20,022 bases of DNA from a virus. Numbering within the stretch: position 1 is the first letter of the stretch; each line of letters begins with the position of its first letter. The notes beneath the pieces are model-generated. The model searched no databases, was not told the origin of the DNA, and saw nothing but the letters and a program-made list of their open reading frames with translations. The position numbers were made by a program, and so were the translations under genes. The stretch is from positions 1 through 20,022 of the IMG/VR virus record IMGVR_UViG_3300035201_000055, one strand, 5' to 3'. This document shows, piece by piece, positions 1-8,907 of the stretch.

Positions 1-1650
1 AGCAAGACTTCCGTTTGTGTTTGCACTTAAAGTAAGTGTAGTTGTCTTGAATACCTTTGTAGATACCTTAATAATACCTGCTTTCTGTGCAGTTGTTGGA
101 CTACCAGATGACTGAGTTGTTAAACTGTTACCATTATAGAAATCATCAGAAGATGTAGAAATATTCGCTGCAAGGTCAATAGTTACTGAAGATCCAGTCT
201 TACTAACGAAATCACCAAGTAGTGAGAATGAAGTACCATCATAAAAATAGATATCATCACCAGCAGATGGGTTAGATGATAATGGAGTACTACCTGTATT
301 AAACTCAATACGAACGTTAGTAACTGTTGTACCACCTGCAATTCCACTTCCTGCTGTAATAGTTGCACCTTCAACAATAGAAGATGGATTATCAACTACT
401 AGAGTATTCTGTCCAGATGATGCAGCGGATTGTACAGTTTTCTCACTTACACTATCACCAACAGTGAATAATGGGTCATTAACTGTCATTTCACTAGAAT
501 TGACAGTTGTTGTAGTACCAGCAACTTGAAGGTTACCACGAATGATAACATCACCACCAGCATCTCCAGAATCTGGATAAGGGTCGATGATTAATTCTGT
601 AGCAGAAGTACTATCTGTAGAAATTGTATTTCCTTTGATCCTGATATAACCAAGATCTAATGTAGTAGCAGCAGTACCCATATTAATGGTATTTGCTGCA
701 CCAGCAAAATTAACTGTTGTTGCAGCTGTGTTCCAAAGATTTTGTGTTGTTTGTGTACCAACTACAGTTGGGTTATTGATTGTAGCAGTACCAGATGTTT
801 TACCAATCTGAAGTGTTCCAGCATTTGTAAATGCATTAACTGTTGTACAACCAGCTGTATTAAGAAGGTTGAATGTTGCAGCAGTACTGGTAATATCTCC
901 ACCATTTACTGCAAGGTCACCACCAATAGTAACGTCACCAGTAAAGTTTCCATCTCCAGGCAGAGTTATCGTTCCATCTAGACCAACTTTAAACTTAGAT
1001 GCACCACCAACCTGTAAATCCATTAACAGGGAAGTACCAGCAGATGCAGTATTAGTTACATTTACCTTTATCGCATCAAATTTATTACTAGCATTATTCC
1101 AAGTACTTGCAATATTTAAAACTGTATCTGCAGCACTTAATGCAGGTGTTGTTATATCAACAGCACCAGAGAATGAATCAACTACAAATCTATCTGTTGA
1201 ATTATCTGTAATCTTAAATAAATTAGTTCCTACTGTAGCAGCACCTTTGAAAACATAATCTCCAGTACCATCGGTATTAAAATTTAGATTTTGGTTGGAT
1301 GTTTGCGTTGATATTTCATCTCCATCTAATCTTATATGATTTACATTGACTCTATTGAGTTTTCCTGCCGAGTCAGCGATTAATGCAGAGTTATTATTCA
1401 GTTGACCGTGAGTATGGTCTAATAGATCGGTGAAGTATTTACCCCCGATAATATCAAGTCCAGCAGCAACTCCAGATGTTTCAGATCCTTTACCAATAAA
1501 CAGTTTACCATATGATGTAACTGATGCTGATTGGTTATCTCCATACGTACTAGTACCTTCAGCGTAGGCAAGTTCACCTTGGCCAAGTACCGATGACGGT
1601 GTAGCGGTTGGGTTTGCGCTCGACCTTTTAATTTTTATTCTAGTTGCCAT
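1..1650 (-). CDS. Tail-fibre-like virion protein, C-terminus cut off by the left window edge
   Basis: I read this frame codon by codon: it is open from an ATG at 1650 to base 1 with no stop, giving at least 550 residues. The start is supported by an AGGT ribosome site at 1659-1662, 8 bases upstream. The N-terminus (MATRIKIKRSS, then GQGELAYAE and YGKLFIGKG) resembles the short Mtd_N-type segment that begins many phage fibre proteins and probably anchors the fibre to the baseplate. Residues about 230-320 are Thr/Ala/Asn-rich repeats (GNFTGDVTIGGDLAVNGGD, TTVNFAGAANTINMG) typical of elongated beta-structured fibre shafts. Residues about 369-395 carry GTTTTVNSSEMTVNDPLF, a motif I recognise from marine myovirus fibres. 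It is last in the run, 20 bases after the 68-residue gene, so it is probably the distal adhesin or its shaft. The receptor-binding tip is outside the window, so host range cannot be read. Family certainty is good; exact role is inferred. Confidence 0.8.
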   Translation of the reverse strand, partial: MATRIKIKRSSANPTATPSSVLGQGELAYAEGTSTYGDNQSASVTSYGKLFIGKGSETSGVAAGLDIIGGKYFTDLLDHTHGQLNNNSALIADSAGKLNRVNVNHIRLDGDEISTQTSNQNLNFNTDGTGDYVFKGAATVGTNLFKITDNSTDRFVVDSFSGAVDITTPALSAADTVLNIASTWNNASNKFDAIKVNVTNTASAGTSLLMDLQVGGASKFKVGLDGTITLPGDGNFTGDVTIGGDLAVNGGDITSTAATFNLLNTAGCTTVNAFTNAGTLQIGKTSGTATINNPTVVGTQTTQNLWNTAATTVNFAGAANTINMGTAATTLDLGYIRIKGNTISTDSTSATELIIDPYPDSGDAGGDVIIRGNLQVAGTTTTVNSSEMTVNDPLFTVGDSVSEKTVQSAASSGQNTLVVDNPSSIVEGATITAGSGIAGGTTVTNVRIEFNTGSTPLSSNPSAGDDIYFYDGTSFSLLGDFVSKTGSSVTIDLAANISTSSDDFYNGNSLTTQSSGSPTTAQKAGIIKVSTKVFKTTTLTLSANTNGSLA

Positions 1651-1670
1651 TTGTTAATACCTGATTGGAT

Positions 1671-1877
1671 TTAGAAATTACCACCTGTTATAGTAAGACC
1701 TGCTTTTTCAACGACATTTTCAGTCTTCCAAGAAGCAGAGATTGCATCATATTGGAGTATAGCACCGTCAGTTGCACCTGTTGTATTGACATCGGTAAGA
1801 CTACCTAATGTACTAACACCAGCAGAAGAAACAGTTAATACTTGAGGTCGATTAGATATAGTGACTTTTGTATTCAT
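1671..1877 (-). CDS. Small fibre-associated structural protein, 68 residues
   Basis: This short protein has no signal peptide or membrane segment. Its middle (GSLTDVNTTGATDGAILQYD, then SASWKTENV) matches the 'L-DV-TTG-TDG-L-YD--W' element found inside many phage tail-fibre and collar-like proteins, here standing alone. The ATG at 1875-1877 overlaps the TGA of the upstream gene as ATGA, which suggests translational coupling. An AGG at 1884-1886 lies 6 bases upstream and could serve as ribosome site. The fibre gene follows after 20 bases. I infer a connector or trimer-assembly role between baseplate and fibre, or a gene fragment split from a longer fibre; neither is demonstrated by the sequence. 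It is a real gene by its tight packing and recognisable motif; function is uncertain. Confidence 0.7.
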   Translation of the reverse strand: MNTKVTISNRPQVLTVSSAGVSTLGSLTDVNTTGATDGAILQYDAISASWKTENVVEKAGLTITGGNF

Positions 1878-2194
1878 GTTACGCCTGGGTTAATTGTTAT
1901 AAGACCCTCAATAACTCGTGTTTTAGTTCCACCAGCAGCTGTAATTACAACATCATAAAGATATCTCCCTTGTTCGATAGCCGCAGTTACTGCAGCTGTC
2001 ATAGCAAGAGTCACTTTACCAGAACCAATAGAAACTGTAAACGCATGAGAAGTTGAACTATAATGGGATTTTTTCATTTTGGCAGCACCACTATATCCAG
2101 TCAAATCCCATAGAGCATTGGAATCATCATAGATTCCAATCTCAGCGGAGAAATCCGCCCCTTGATCAATATAGAGATTGTGTTGTGCAGCCAT
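1874..2194 (-). CDS. Small Ig-like virion structural protein, 106 residues
   Basis: The protein starts MAAQHNLYIDQGADFSAEIG and has an all-beta pattern: DQGADFSAEIGIYDD, LTGYSGAAKMKKSHYSS, GSGKVTLAMT, then EQGRYLYDVVI and TRVIEGLITINPGV. This layout ('polarised input, then a modified chain of residues, then a Y-D-V-I strand and a final E-G strand') resembles the N-terminal Ig-like fold of BppU-type baseplate upper proteins. I recognise close relatives beside fibre genes in marine T4-like phages. It is the first gene after a late-promoter match at 2215-2222. No clear Shine-Dalgarno sequence precedes the ATG at 2194 (the leader reads GCGATAAACCCTA). Its end overlaps the next gene by 4 bases. 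A baseplate-to-fibre adaptor role is inferred from fold and neighbours, not shown. Confidence 0.75.
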   Translation of the reverse strand: MAAQHNLYIDQGADFSAEIGIYDDSNALWDLTGYSGAAKMKKSHYSSTSHAFTVSIGSGKVTLAMTAAVTAAIEQGRYLYDVVITAAGGTKTRVIEGLITINPGVT

Positions 2195-2214
2195 TAGGGT
2201 TTATCGCTTATATT

Positions 2215-2222
2215 TATTTATA
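2215..2222 (-). promoter_or_regulatory. T4-type late promoter match upstream of the 106-residue gene
   Basis: Read on the minus strand the bases are TATAAATA, an exact match to the T4 late -10 element. It lies 2 bases after the TAG stop (2225-2227) of the 73-residue gene and about 20 bases before the ATG at 2194. A second overlapping AATAAATA is at 2211-2218. With T4-like spacing, transcription would begin about 6-8 bases downstream, leaving a leader of only about 14 bases. Late transcription would need phage gp55, gp33 and the gp45 clamp, which are not in the window. Confidence 0.65.
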
Positions 2223-2224
2223 AC

Positions 2225-2446
2225 CTATTGTTTATTTAGGTTAATTAACAAATTTTTGATCTCATTGATCTCAGTCTTCAGTGATTTTAAATCTGATTCA
2301 AAAGAAGATAATCTATCTTTTTCAGATTGTCTGTGTTTATAAGTTTTCATATAAGTTTGGTAATCATCAAGATTGTTGTTTATTACCGCATGGGAAGAGG
2401 TATCCCGCATCAGATCAGGATGTCCTTCAATTTTTAAATTTTTCAT
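2225..2446 (-). CDS. Small conserved phage protein with C-terminal coiled coil, 73 residues
   Basis: The protein begins MKNLKIEGHPDLMRD, then has HAVINNNLDDYQTYMKTY, and ends in a charged helical stretch (RLSSFESDLKSLKTEINEIK, then NLLINLNKQ) with a heptad-like spacing of Leu/Ile. I recognise the 'EGHPDL-RD---A-IN-N---Y--Y' head plus coiled coil from small genes beside the baseplate block of marine T4-like phages; no function is known to me. I chose the ATG at 2444-2446, one base after the TAA of the giant upstream gene, because homologues begin MKNL-type and termination-reinitiation fits. A TTG at 2458 would add four residues (overlapping the upstream stop) and has GAGG about 10 bases before it, so it stays possible. 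The coiled coil suggests an oligomeric linker in the baseplate or fibre base (inference). Confidence 0.72.
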   Translation of the reverse strand: MKNLKIEGHPDLMRDTSSHAVINNNLDDYQTYMKTYKHRQSEKDRLSSFESDLKSLKTEINEIKNLLINLNKQ

Positions 2447-2447
2447 A

Positions 2448-5400
2448 TTAGATAGCAAGTGCCAAACACCTCACATTTCTAATCTTTGGAATATCACTCT
2501 GATCGTCCCCTATCATAGCAATCTTAACACTGAATTCTTGAAAATCACTCATACCTTTTAGTTCAAAATCAAAAGCTCTATATTGAGTCTTAGTCTCTGA
2601 TGATGGATAATTAACTGAAGGAACCTCCATATAACTCATTTCATCAAAATCGCCAGGATCACCATCTCCTTTAGTTTTAACAAATACTTTAAATTCATTA
2701 GATGAATTTCTTATACCATCAAATAGAACCTTAACAGAAGTAGAAGTATTTTCTAAAACTACTTTCTTAGTAATATATGCAGAATGTTTCCCACCTTTCG
2801 GAAGAAGTTCTGAAGAAACATCTAAAACAGCAGGAGTGCCTGAGGTTTCTTTGTTTATTCTATTAGAAATGGTGATAATTGAAGATCCTTCTAAATCAAT
2901 GATAGGACTTAATCTATCGTTAGATGTAGACAACACGAGATTTGTATTTAAAGTACCAGAAAGACTTGATAAAGAACTATTACCTGCTATAGTAGCACCA
3001 GAAGCAATTAACTTTGGTTCATTGAGAATATTTTCAACATTATTCTCGATAACTTCATTGAGTCTAATATTATATGGTACTTGTTTAACATTTCCAATAC
3101 TCTTTCCAGTCAAACTATCTATTCTAAAATTAGCAGTGGTCTCTATAGGAACAAATGATTTAATCTTTGGTTCAATAGATTGATATGCAATATTCTTAGA
3201 TCCTATAACATTATTACCACCAGTTTTCTTAGTAATACTAGCTTTACTAGTAACAGTAACTTCATACTCATCCATATTAATAACATTAGTTATTGTATGA
3301 GTTGTATTTAATTCTTGTAAAGGTATACTATTATTTTGATAACATTGAACAACTGAATACTTATCATGAGTTGCGACTATTGTTGAAAGTTGACCACGAG
3401 TACAACCAGTCAATCCAGTAGCAGTAGTTCCAGTATATGCTATAATTTCATCATCAATTTTAACATATCCTTTATTACTTGTTGATACATTAACATTAGA
3501 AATAGTATTCCACAAATCAGTTGATGTAGCATCTAAAACCTCATCAGAAACAGTTCTCAAGGAAATAGTAGTACTATTAACTGTAAGAGCATCTCCTAAT
3601 TGACCATTTAATGTATCAGATGTGACATTACTAAATTCAACTGTATCTCCAACTGTATGCATACCATGATTAGGTTGTGAAACTTTAATTACAGCTGAAT
3701 CATTGGTACATGTAAATGGGTTATTTGGTAATGAAGACAAAGGAATTGGTGTATTATTTAATATAGCTGTATAACTAGTGTTTGGTGTAAACTTACATCT
3801 ATTTAAAACAAACTTAATATCTTCATACTGATCGGATATCCAAGTCTTATCGTTAGCAGACTTAAATAACACTCCTATAGCTGGTTGTTTGTCAATAATA
3901 AAACCAGTAGAAACATCTTTTTCACCTAATCGAGATACCCAAACATTATAATTATTGGATGTACTCTTAATAACAAAAGCATAATCATTTTTATCTGTTA
4001 GATAAACTGGTTTTTTGAACGTAAATTTCGTTGCCTTACTAGCATCATCTGATATAACAACAGTACTTGATGCTAATGAAACTACTGATGATGGAACTAC
4101 CGTATCAGATGGAACACCATTTTCAATACCTCTTATTTCTACAGTGACAGGAGCTATAGAATCTTTAGCATAAAAATAAAGATCTATAGAACTAAGGAAT
4201 ATACCACCTTTATCATTAACAAAGAATGATTGTGCAAGGGGATCACAACCACCTCCACCAGGCGGAGGATCTGGAACAAAGAATGTTCTAGAATCACTAA
4301 TTGCAACTGTGGTAACTTCTGGAACTTCTAAAGTGGTAATTGTAGCAGTAACATCCAAGGTCGATCCTTGTGAATAATAATTACTTGATGCATATGAACC
4401 ACTAAGTCCTAAAATCTTTACGCTATTAGCATCATCAGCAAGAGAGAATGTTAAATCACCAGTCTCGAATGTTTGAGATGGAAGTAATACAAAAGCTGCT
4501 AGATTACCAGTTTCATTAGACTTTAAAGTTTGTTGTGTTAAAGATTCAGCTATAGCACCAGAACTATTACCAATAACCTTAAACTTCACACCAATTTGGC
4601 CAGGATTTAAATCAGAATCATCTAAAGATCTTATACTATCAATAGCCAAAATATCAGTAGTACCTGTATAACCAAATACTCCAGTAGAAGAACTAGCGGC
4701 AAAATCAGTAGTTGCAACTACATTTGTAAACACATTTGGATTTTGTACTGTTGCTTTAATTCCTTCAATTACTTGAGGTCTTACAACACCATCATCATAT
4801 ATTGGTTGAATGGTAACTGTTTCTCCAATAACAAAAGAAACACCATTATTATTTGTCAACCCTGTTAGTAATTTTGGATATGATATACCAGAAGATAATA
4901 CATCATCTATATGAAAATAGAATTTAGTATTTGGTTTTAAATTTTCAGTAACGACACTTAATACTCTAGATCTACTAAATTTAAGATCAGTTACTTTATT
5001 AATAGTATCACCACTTTCTATATCAAAATTCAAAGATCCAAGAACATCTTGAACACCACTTCTTACCTCAGTTACAGTTGTGCCACCATCCGTTCTAGTT
5101 CTATCTGATGTATTCCAATTACCCCATTCTTCAGCACCTGCTCCAATTTCATCCCATAAGAACCTATAACTATCTACAAGATTAATATTCTGACCATCTT
5201 TAATTTCTCTCACAGTATCATACCAAATATCTTTCTTTGGTATAATTTCCATTTCACCAAGCCATGTAAATACTTCAAATGGAGTTACATTTTCTACCCT
5301 ACTAGCAAAAGAAGTAGAAATATATGATTTTTCTGTGTATGGAATAGTTATATATCCAGTATTAATACCATCTATACCACCTGTAATTGTAGTCGTACTA

Positions 5401-8400
5401 GCACTATTATAACTGAATCCAATACCAGTTACATATGGATAAGGTCTAGCAAGTTTATTATCTAAATCAATTGATGCCGTATAATCAGTATTTGATAAAT
5501 CAGCAACATCAGTATTAATAAAACTATCTACAACAAAACCATTTTTAAATCTATTCCTACCATCACCATCCAGAATATTTAAATTAACTGTATTGTTTTC
5601 TAAAAGATTTAAAGAAGAATATTTCTCTACATTGGATAATCTTGTTTCCAATTTTCCAATATCCTGCATAGTATAATTTCTATTATTCTCTATTTTTATA
5701 TCAGCATCTCTAACATCCTTTAAATATGGTGGTAACGTTAACGTTGCTATATGCAATCCAATAGATTCATCTTCAGTTTTCTGTGGATCTATAGAATCTG
5801 CACCTTTAACAACTTGTATATCACCACTAGTTGTTACATATACATTATCAACCCTTCCCAAATAGAAAGAATAATCTAAATTTAATACAGACGTTGGATG
5901 TACAAATTTAGTAGAACTCTCAATAGATTTACCAGCAATTAAAAGTGGATTTGTATTATTATCAGAAAATGGAGATCCAATAGTACCACTACCAGTAGTA
6001 CCGTTACTTATAACATATCTAAAATCTATTATATCAGCATAAGAATTATAAGTGTATGCTAATGGAGTATCTTTGTATGTTAAATTATATGATTCTTTAG
6101 AATAAAAATCATTAGATAAATTCCCATGACTAAAATGGTCATACACAACTACAAATTTATTAACTGGAGTTGCAGCAGATGTTTTTCTTACTAACTTGGA
6201 TGGTCTATAAAAATTCTCTGTATCATTCTTAATGAATATAAAGTCATCAGTTATATCCTTATATACACCATACTTAGATTCTTTAACAAATACACCAGAT
6301 GCTGTGGAATTATTTGGTATAGTAACCGAGATTGCAAGATTTTCACCACTCTGGAATTTTGATGAAGAAAGATACTTAACATATAATAAATTAGAACTAC
6401 CTTTAGATATTACTTTAGCTCTAATCAATCCATAGACAATAATATCTCCCAAGTTTATATTAGCAGATGAATTAACTGTAAGTTGATCAAATAATTTAGT
6501 AGTAGATGCCCCACTATCAGTTGCTTCATGAATAGCATGAATCTTAATTACATCCACGTTTCCTAAAGATATATCTTTATCAACGAATCTAGTTCCATAC
6601 CCATGATTAGTAGCATCTTTTACTTTAGTTACCTGAAATATCTTATAAGATTCTTTATTTTTTGTTTTAACTGTAGATACTGGTACTCTTGACTTATAGT
6701 AAATATTATGTGCTGTATTAGCAGCTAATCCAGTTATCTTAATTATATTTGGGAAAAGTGGATCTGGAACTGTTACTGCAGTAACAGAATCAGCTGCAGT
6801 GCCAGTCATGATTAAAATATTAGTTGTGTCTACTTCTTCACCAGCACCAGTAGTAAGAGTAACAGCTCCATTACCATCAGCAGTTAATAAAGCATATCCT
6901 GTTCTATAATGACTATAATCCTCTGTTGATGCAATTGGATTTGAATATACTTTAGATGTTAATCCAGTATCAGACTTATATAATTTAGTGACATACTTCT
7001 TAATATCGTAATATGTACCAGCTGTACCAGAAGAACCCAATACCGCTCCAGTAGCAGTAGATACAGAAGCCATCTCAAAATTAGTATTACCAATTCTTAT
7101 TCTAGATACAGAAGATAATTCATTAACAAAATTTGAATTCAAACCAGTAAGAGCAGTACCATTAACAACAAACGAAGCGCCGCTTAAAGCAACAGTATCT
7201 TGTTTTACTCTACCTTCGAAAGAATTAGAACCAGAACCTGATGTTATTGTTCTGACATCTTCTAACTTACTTGGTACAATAGAACTAATAGTAAGCAAAG
7301 AAGCAGTGGTATATCTACTCTGAGATAAAGTTTCACCTAAACTAAATGTACCAGTAACTTGATGTACGTGAATATTATTACCTGAACCAATACCAGTGTC
7401 CCTAACATATCCCGTAGCACCACTAGTTTGACCAGTAACAAAATCACCGACAGTTAACCCAGTTGTGCCTGGAGCTGCACCGAGATTTAATTTTACCCAT
7501 ACATTAACATCACCTACATATAACTTAGTTGTAGTCTGATTAATATTATCAACTAATCCAAAAGCTTTTGCAGTACCAATTTCAGTATTAGCAACATCTT
7601 TTAAAGATAATTCAGCACCAAATCCTACAGCACCTTTAATAAAACTGTCAGTACTAATATCTAATTTAAAATATGATCCAATATTTGCAACAAATCCTTT
7701 ATTTTGTTTAGTAGCAGTATTTCTTGGTTTCTCTACAAGTGCATATTGTTTTCTATCTGATAATACCTCAAATCCTTTAACATATGCTTTACCATCAGAC
7801 AATTCAACAGCATAGTAATCATTACCATTAATTGAATCTGTTGGATCTGATGATGTTGGAGTTCCATTTACAACAGTTCTACCATCTATTAATTTTGATC
7901 CAGCTAAATACACACCCCCATTAACACCATCATCCAAAGCTTCTCTAACTTTAACACCAAATGGTTTAATTGTATAATGGCCAGACTCATCATAAGTCCT
8001 TCTTGCCAAATTCTTTTCCAATTCACTATAAATGGAATTATCTACACGTAAAGTGGATTCACCATCTTCCAATCTCAATATTTCAATGAAATTAGAATCA
8101 TCAGTTATTAATAAATTTTGTTTGGTGAGTGTTATTGCAATCTTTAATCTATCAGCACCAGGCGATGCATAGTTAGTAGTACCTAAAGCATTATCATATA
8201 ATGTATCATCCTCAGATGTAGTTGATATACTTTCTTTTACCTGAAGACCTACTTTATATGATGGTTTATTATTATATTGATCAAGAATAATTGTTTGTGG
8301 TGATACTTCTACAAAATAACCTCTAATGAAATAAACACCAGCATTAATAGTAGCGGATGATCCAGTATATGCAGTAGCATTTTGAACAGCAGTAACAGCT

Positions 8401-8876
8401 AAAGATGTACCAGATGAATCTTGAAGTACCTCATTATTTTGAAATACATTAACTTGAACATTATTTGTAATATTACCACCAGAAGTATATTTTACATATA
8501 AAGTGATAGTATCTTTTTCTGAAGTTGCAGCACTTATTGTATTAATAACTTCTGCTTTCACACCAGAAGTTAAACCAGTTAATTCTTGTCCTACTAAATT
8601 TGTTCTATATGTCTCTACAGAAATACCATTCATAAGAGGCTGAACTAAAACAGCCTTATAACTGACACTATAATTCATATTGCCAGGGATTACAACGGAT
8701 CCATCCTTGAATACGTGCGACCCAAATCTATCAATTTGATTTTGTAAAATTGACTGAAGGGTATTTAATTCCCGTGTTTGGACAGAATATCCTGGCTTAA
8801 AAAGAACCTTTTGGTAATTTTTTGATCGATCAAAATCATCAAAGTACGGAGATATCTTGAGATTAGTAACTTCCAT
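2448..8876 (-). CDS. Giant baseplate/fibre-type virion protein with N-terminal DUF4815-type domain, 2,142 residues
   Basis: The ATG at 8876 opens a complete frame to TAA. Residues about 8-66 (SPYFDDFDRSKNYQKVLFKPG, TRELNTLQSILQNQIDRFG, HVFKDGSVVIPG) are the hallmark of DUF4815-type phage virion proteins. Further marks in order: a conserved helical segment at about 1044-1092 (LTLPPYLKDVRDADIKIENN, then GKLETRLSNVEKYSSLNLLE); a Trp-rich patch at about 1230-1255; a PPPGGGG hinge followed by DPLAQSFFV at about 1534-1556, where a second beta-rich half begins; a 'DEIIAYTG...GCTRG' module at about 1802-1846; and a C-terminal domain at about 2026-2142 (GGKHSAYITKKVVLE ... MSYMEV ... IGDDQSDIPKIRNVRCLALA). 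GE/TSGA-type modules occur near residues 95-150, 470-520 and 790-850. It sits directly after gp8, where T4 has gp9/gp10. A baseplate rim or fibre-attachment role is inferred. No strong Shine-Dalgarno sequence is seen. Confidence 0.85.
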   Translation of the reverse strand: MEVTNLKISPYFDDFDRSKNYQKVLFKPGYSVQTRELNTLQSILQNQIDRFGSHVFKDGSVVIPGNMNYSVSYKAVLVQPLMNGISVETYRTNLVGQELTGLTSGVKAEVINTISAATSEKDTITLYVKYTSGGNITNNVQVNVFQNNEVLQDSSGTSLAVTAVQNATAYTGSSATINAGVYFIRGYFVEVSPQTIILDQYNNKPSYKVGLQVKESISTTSEDDTLYDNALGTTNYASPGADRLKIAITLTKQNLLITDDSNFIEILRLEDGESTLRVDNSIYSELEKNLARRTYDESGHYTIKPFGVKVREALDDGVNGGVYLAGSKLIDGRTVVNGTPTSSDPTDSINGNDYYAVELSDGKAYVKGFEVLSDRKQYALVEKPRNTATKQNKGFVANIGSYFKLDISTDSFIKGAVGFGAELSLKDVANTEIGTAKAFGLVDNINQTTTKLYVGDVNVWVKLNLGAAPGTTGLTVGDFVTGQTSGATGYVRDTGIGSGNNIHVHQVTGTFSLGETLSQSRYTTASLLTISSIVPSKLEDVRTITSGSGSNSFEGRVKQDTVALSGASFVVNGTALTGLNSNFVNELSSVSRIRIGNTNFEMASVSTATGAVLGSSGTAGTYYDIKKYVTKLYKSDTGLTSKVYSNPIASTEDYSHYRTGYALLTADGNGAVTLTTGAGEEVDTTNILIMTGTAADSVTAVTVPDPLFPNIIKITGLAANTAHNIYYKSRVPVSTVKTKNKESYKIFQVTKVKDATNHGYGTRFVDKDISLGNVDVIKIHAIHEATDSGASTTKLFDQLTVNSSANINLGDIIVYGLIRAKVISKGSSNLLYVKYLSSSKFQSGENLAISVTIPNNSTASGVFVKESKYGVYKDITDDFIFIKNDTENFYRPSKLVRKTSAATPVNKFVVVYDHFSHGNLSNDFYSKESYNLTYKDTPLAYTYNSYADIIDFRYVISNGTTGSGTIGSPFSDNNTNPLLIAGKSIESSTKFVHPTSVLNLDYSFYLGRVDNVYVTTSGDIQVVKGADSIDPQKTEDESIGLHIATLTLPPYLKDVRDADIKIENNRNYTMQDIGKLETRLSNVEKYSSLNLLENNTVNLNILDGDGRNRFKNGFVVDSFINTDVADLSNTDYTASIDLDNKLARPYPYVTGIGFSYNSASTTTITGGIDGINTGYITIPYTEKSYISTSFASRVENVTPFEVFTWLGEMEIIPKKDIWYDTVREIKDGQNINLVDSYRFLWDEIGAGAEEWGNWNTSDRTRTDGGTTVTEVRSGVQDVLGSLNFDIESGDTINKVTDLKFSRSRVLSVVTENLKPNTKFYFHIDDVLSSGISYPKLLTGLTNNNGVSFVIGETVTIQPIYDDGVVRPQVIEGIKATVQNPNVFTNVVATTDFAASSSTGVFGYTGTTDILAIDSIRSLDDSDLNPGQIGVKFKVIGNSSGAIAESLTQQTLKSNETGNLAAFVLLPSQTFETGDLTFSLADDANSVKILGLSGSYASSNYYSQGSTLDVTATITTLEVPEVTTVAISDSRTFFVPDPPPGGGGCDPLAQSFFVNDKGGIFLSSIDLYFYAKDSIAPVTVEIRGIENGVPSDTVVPSSVVSLASSTVVISDDASKATKFTFKKPVYLTDKNDYAFVIKSTSNNYNVWVSRLGEKDVSTGFIIDKQPAIGVLFKSANDKTWISDQYEDIKFVLNRCKFTPNTSYTAILNNTPIPLSSLPNNPFTCTNDSAVIKVSQPNHGMHTVGDTVEFSNVTSDTLNGQLGDALTVNSTTISLRTVSDEVLDATSTDLWNTISNVNVSTSNKGYVKIDDEIIAYTGTTATGLTGCTRGQLSTIVATHDKYSVVQCYQNNSIPLQELNTTHTITNVINMDEYEVTVTSKASITKKTGGNNVIGSKNIAYQSIEPKIKSFVPIETTANFRIDSLTGKSIGNVKQVPYNIRLNEVIENNVENILNEPKLIASGATIAGNSSLSSLSGTLNTNLVLSTSNDRLSPIIDLEGSSIITISNRINKETSGTPAVLDVSSELLPKGGKHSAYITKKVVLENTSTSVKVLFDGIRNSSNEFKVFVKTKGDGDPGDFDEMSYMEVPSVNYPSSETKTQYRAFDFELKGMSDFQEFSVKIAMIGDDQSDIPKIRNVRCLALAI
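4252..4268 (-). other. GC-rich hairpin at the Pro/Gly hinge codons
   Basis: On the coding strand CCTCC GCCTGGT GGAGG forms a 5-base-pair GC stem in a region that is otherwise strongly AT-rich. It encodes the PPPGGGG linker just before the DPLAQSFFV motif. The stem may be nothing more than a result of Pro (CCN) and Gly (GGN) codons lying side by side. A pause during translation between two halves of the protein is possible but speculative. Confidence 0.3.
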
Positions 8877-8899
8877 TTAGATAAGGTATTTCTTTTGAG

Positions 8900-8907
8900 T
8901 ATTTATT
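8900..8907 (-). promoter_or_regulatory. T4-type late promoter match upstream of the DUF4815 giant
   Basis: The minus-strand sequence AATAAATA differs from the T4 late element TATAAATA only at the first base, a change seen in marine T4-like late promoters (NATAAATA). It begins directly after the TAG stop of gp8 (8908-8910) and ends 23 bases before the ATG at 8876. It is the only candidate in the 31-base gap. Confidence 0.55.

Noticed and set aside
183-395. 70-codon Leu/Val-rich frame on the minus strand, membrane-like in look
   Set aside because: Out-of-frame reading of the fibre-like gene, whose own frame is open across the entire 1-1650 span; not a membrane protein.
869-1258. Open frame of 129 codons on the plus strand
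   Set aside because: It lies wholly antisense to the fibre-like gene, which has recognisable motifs; composition is that of a complement of low-complexity Thr/Ala/Asn codons. No gene of this window is on the plus strand.
2195-2224. Rho-independent terminator in the gap after the 73-residue gene
   Set aside because: No GC-rich inverted repeat followed by a T run on the minus strand; the AT-rich content is better explained by the late-promoter match.
2836-3183. Open frame of 115 codons on the plus strand
   Set aside because: Antisense to the C-terminal part of the DUF4815 giant, with no recognisable motif and no start signals; a shadow frame.
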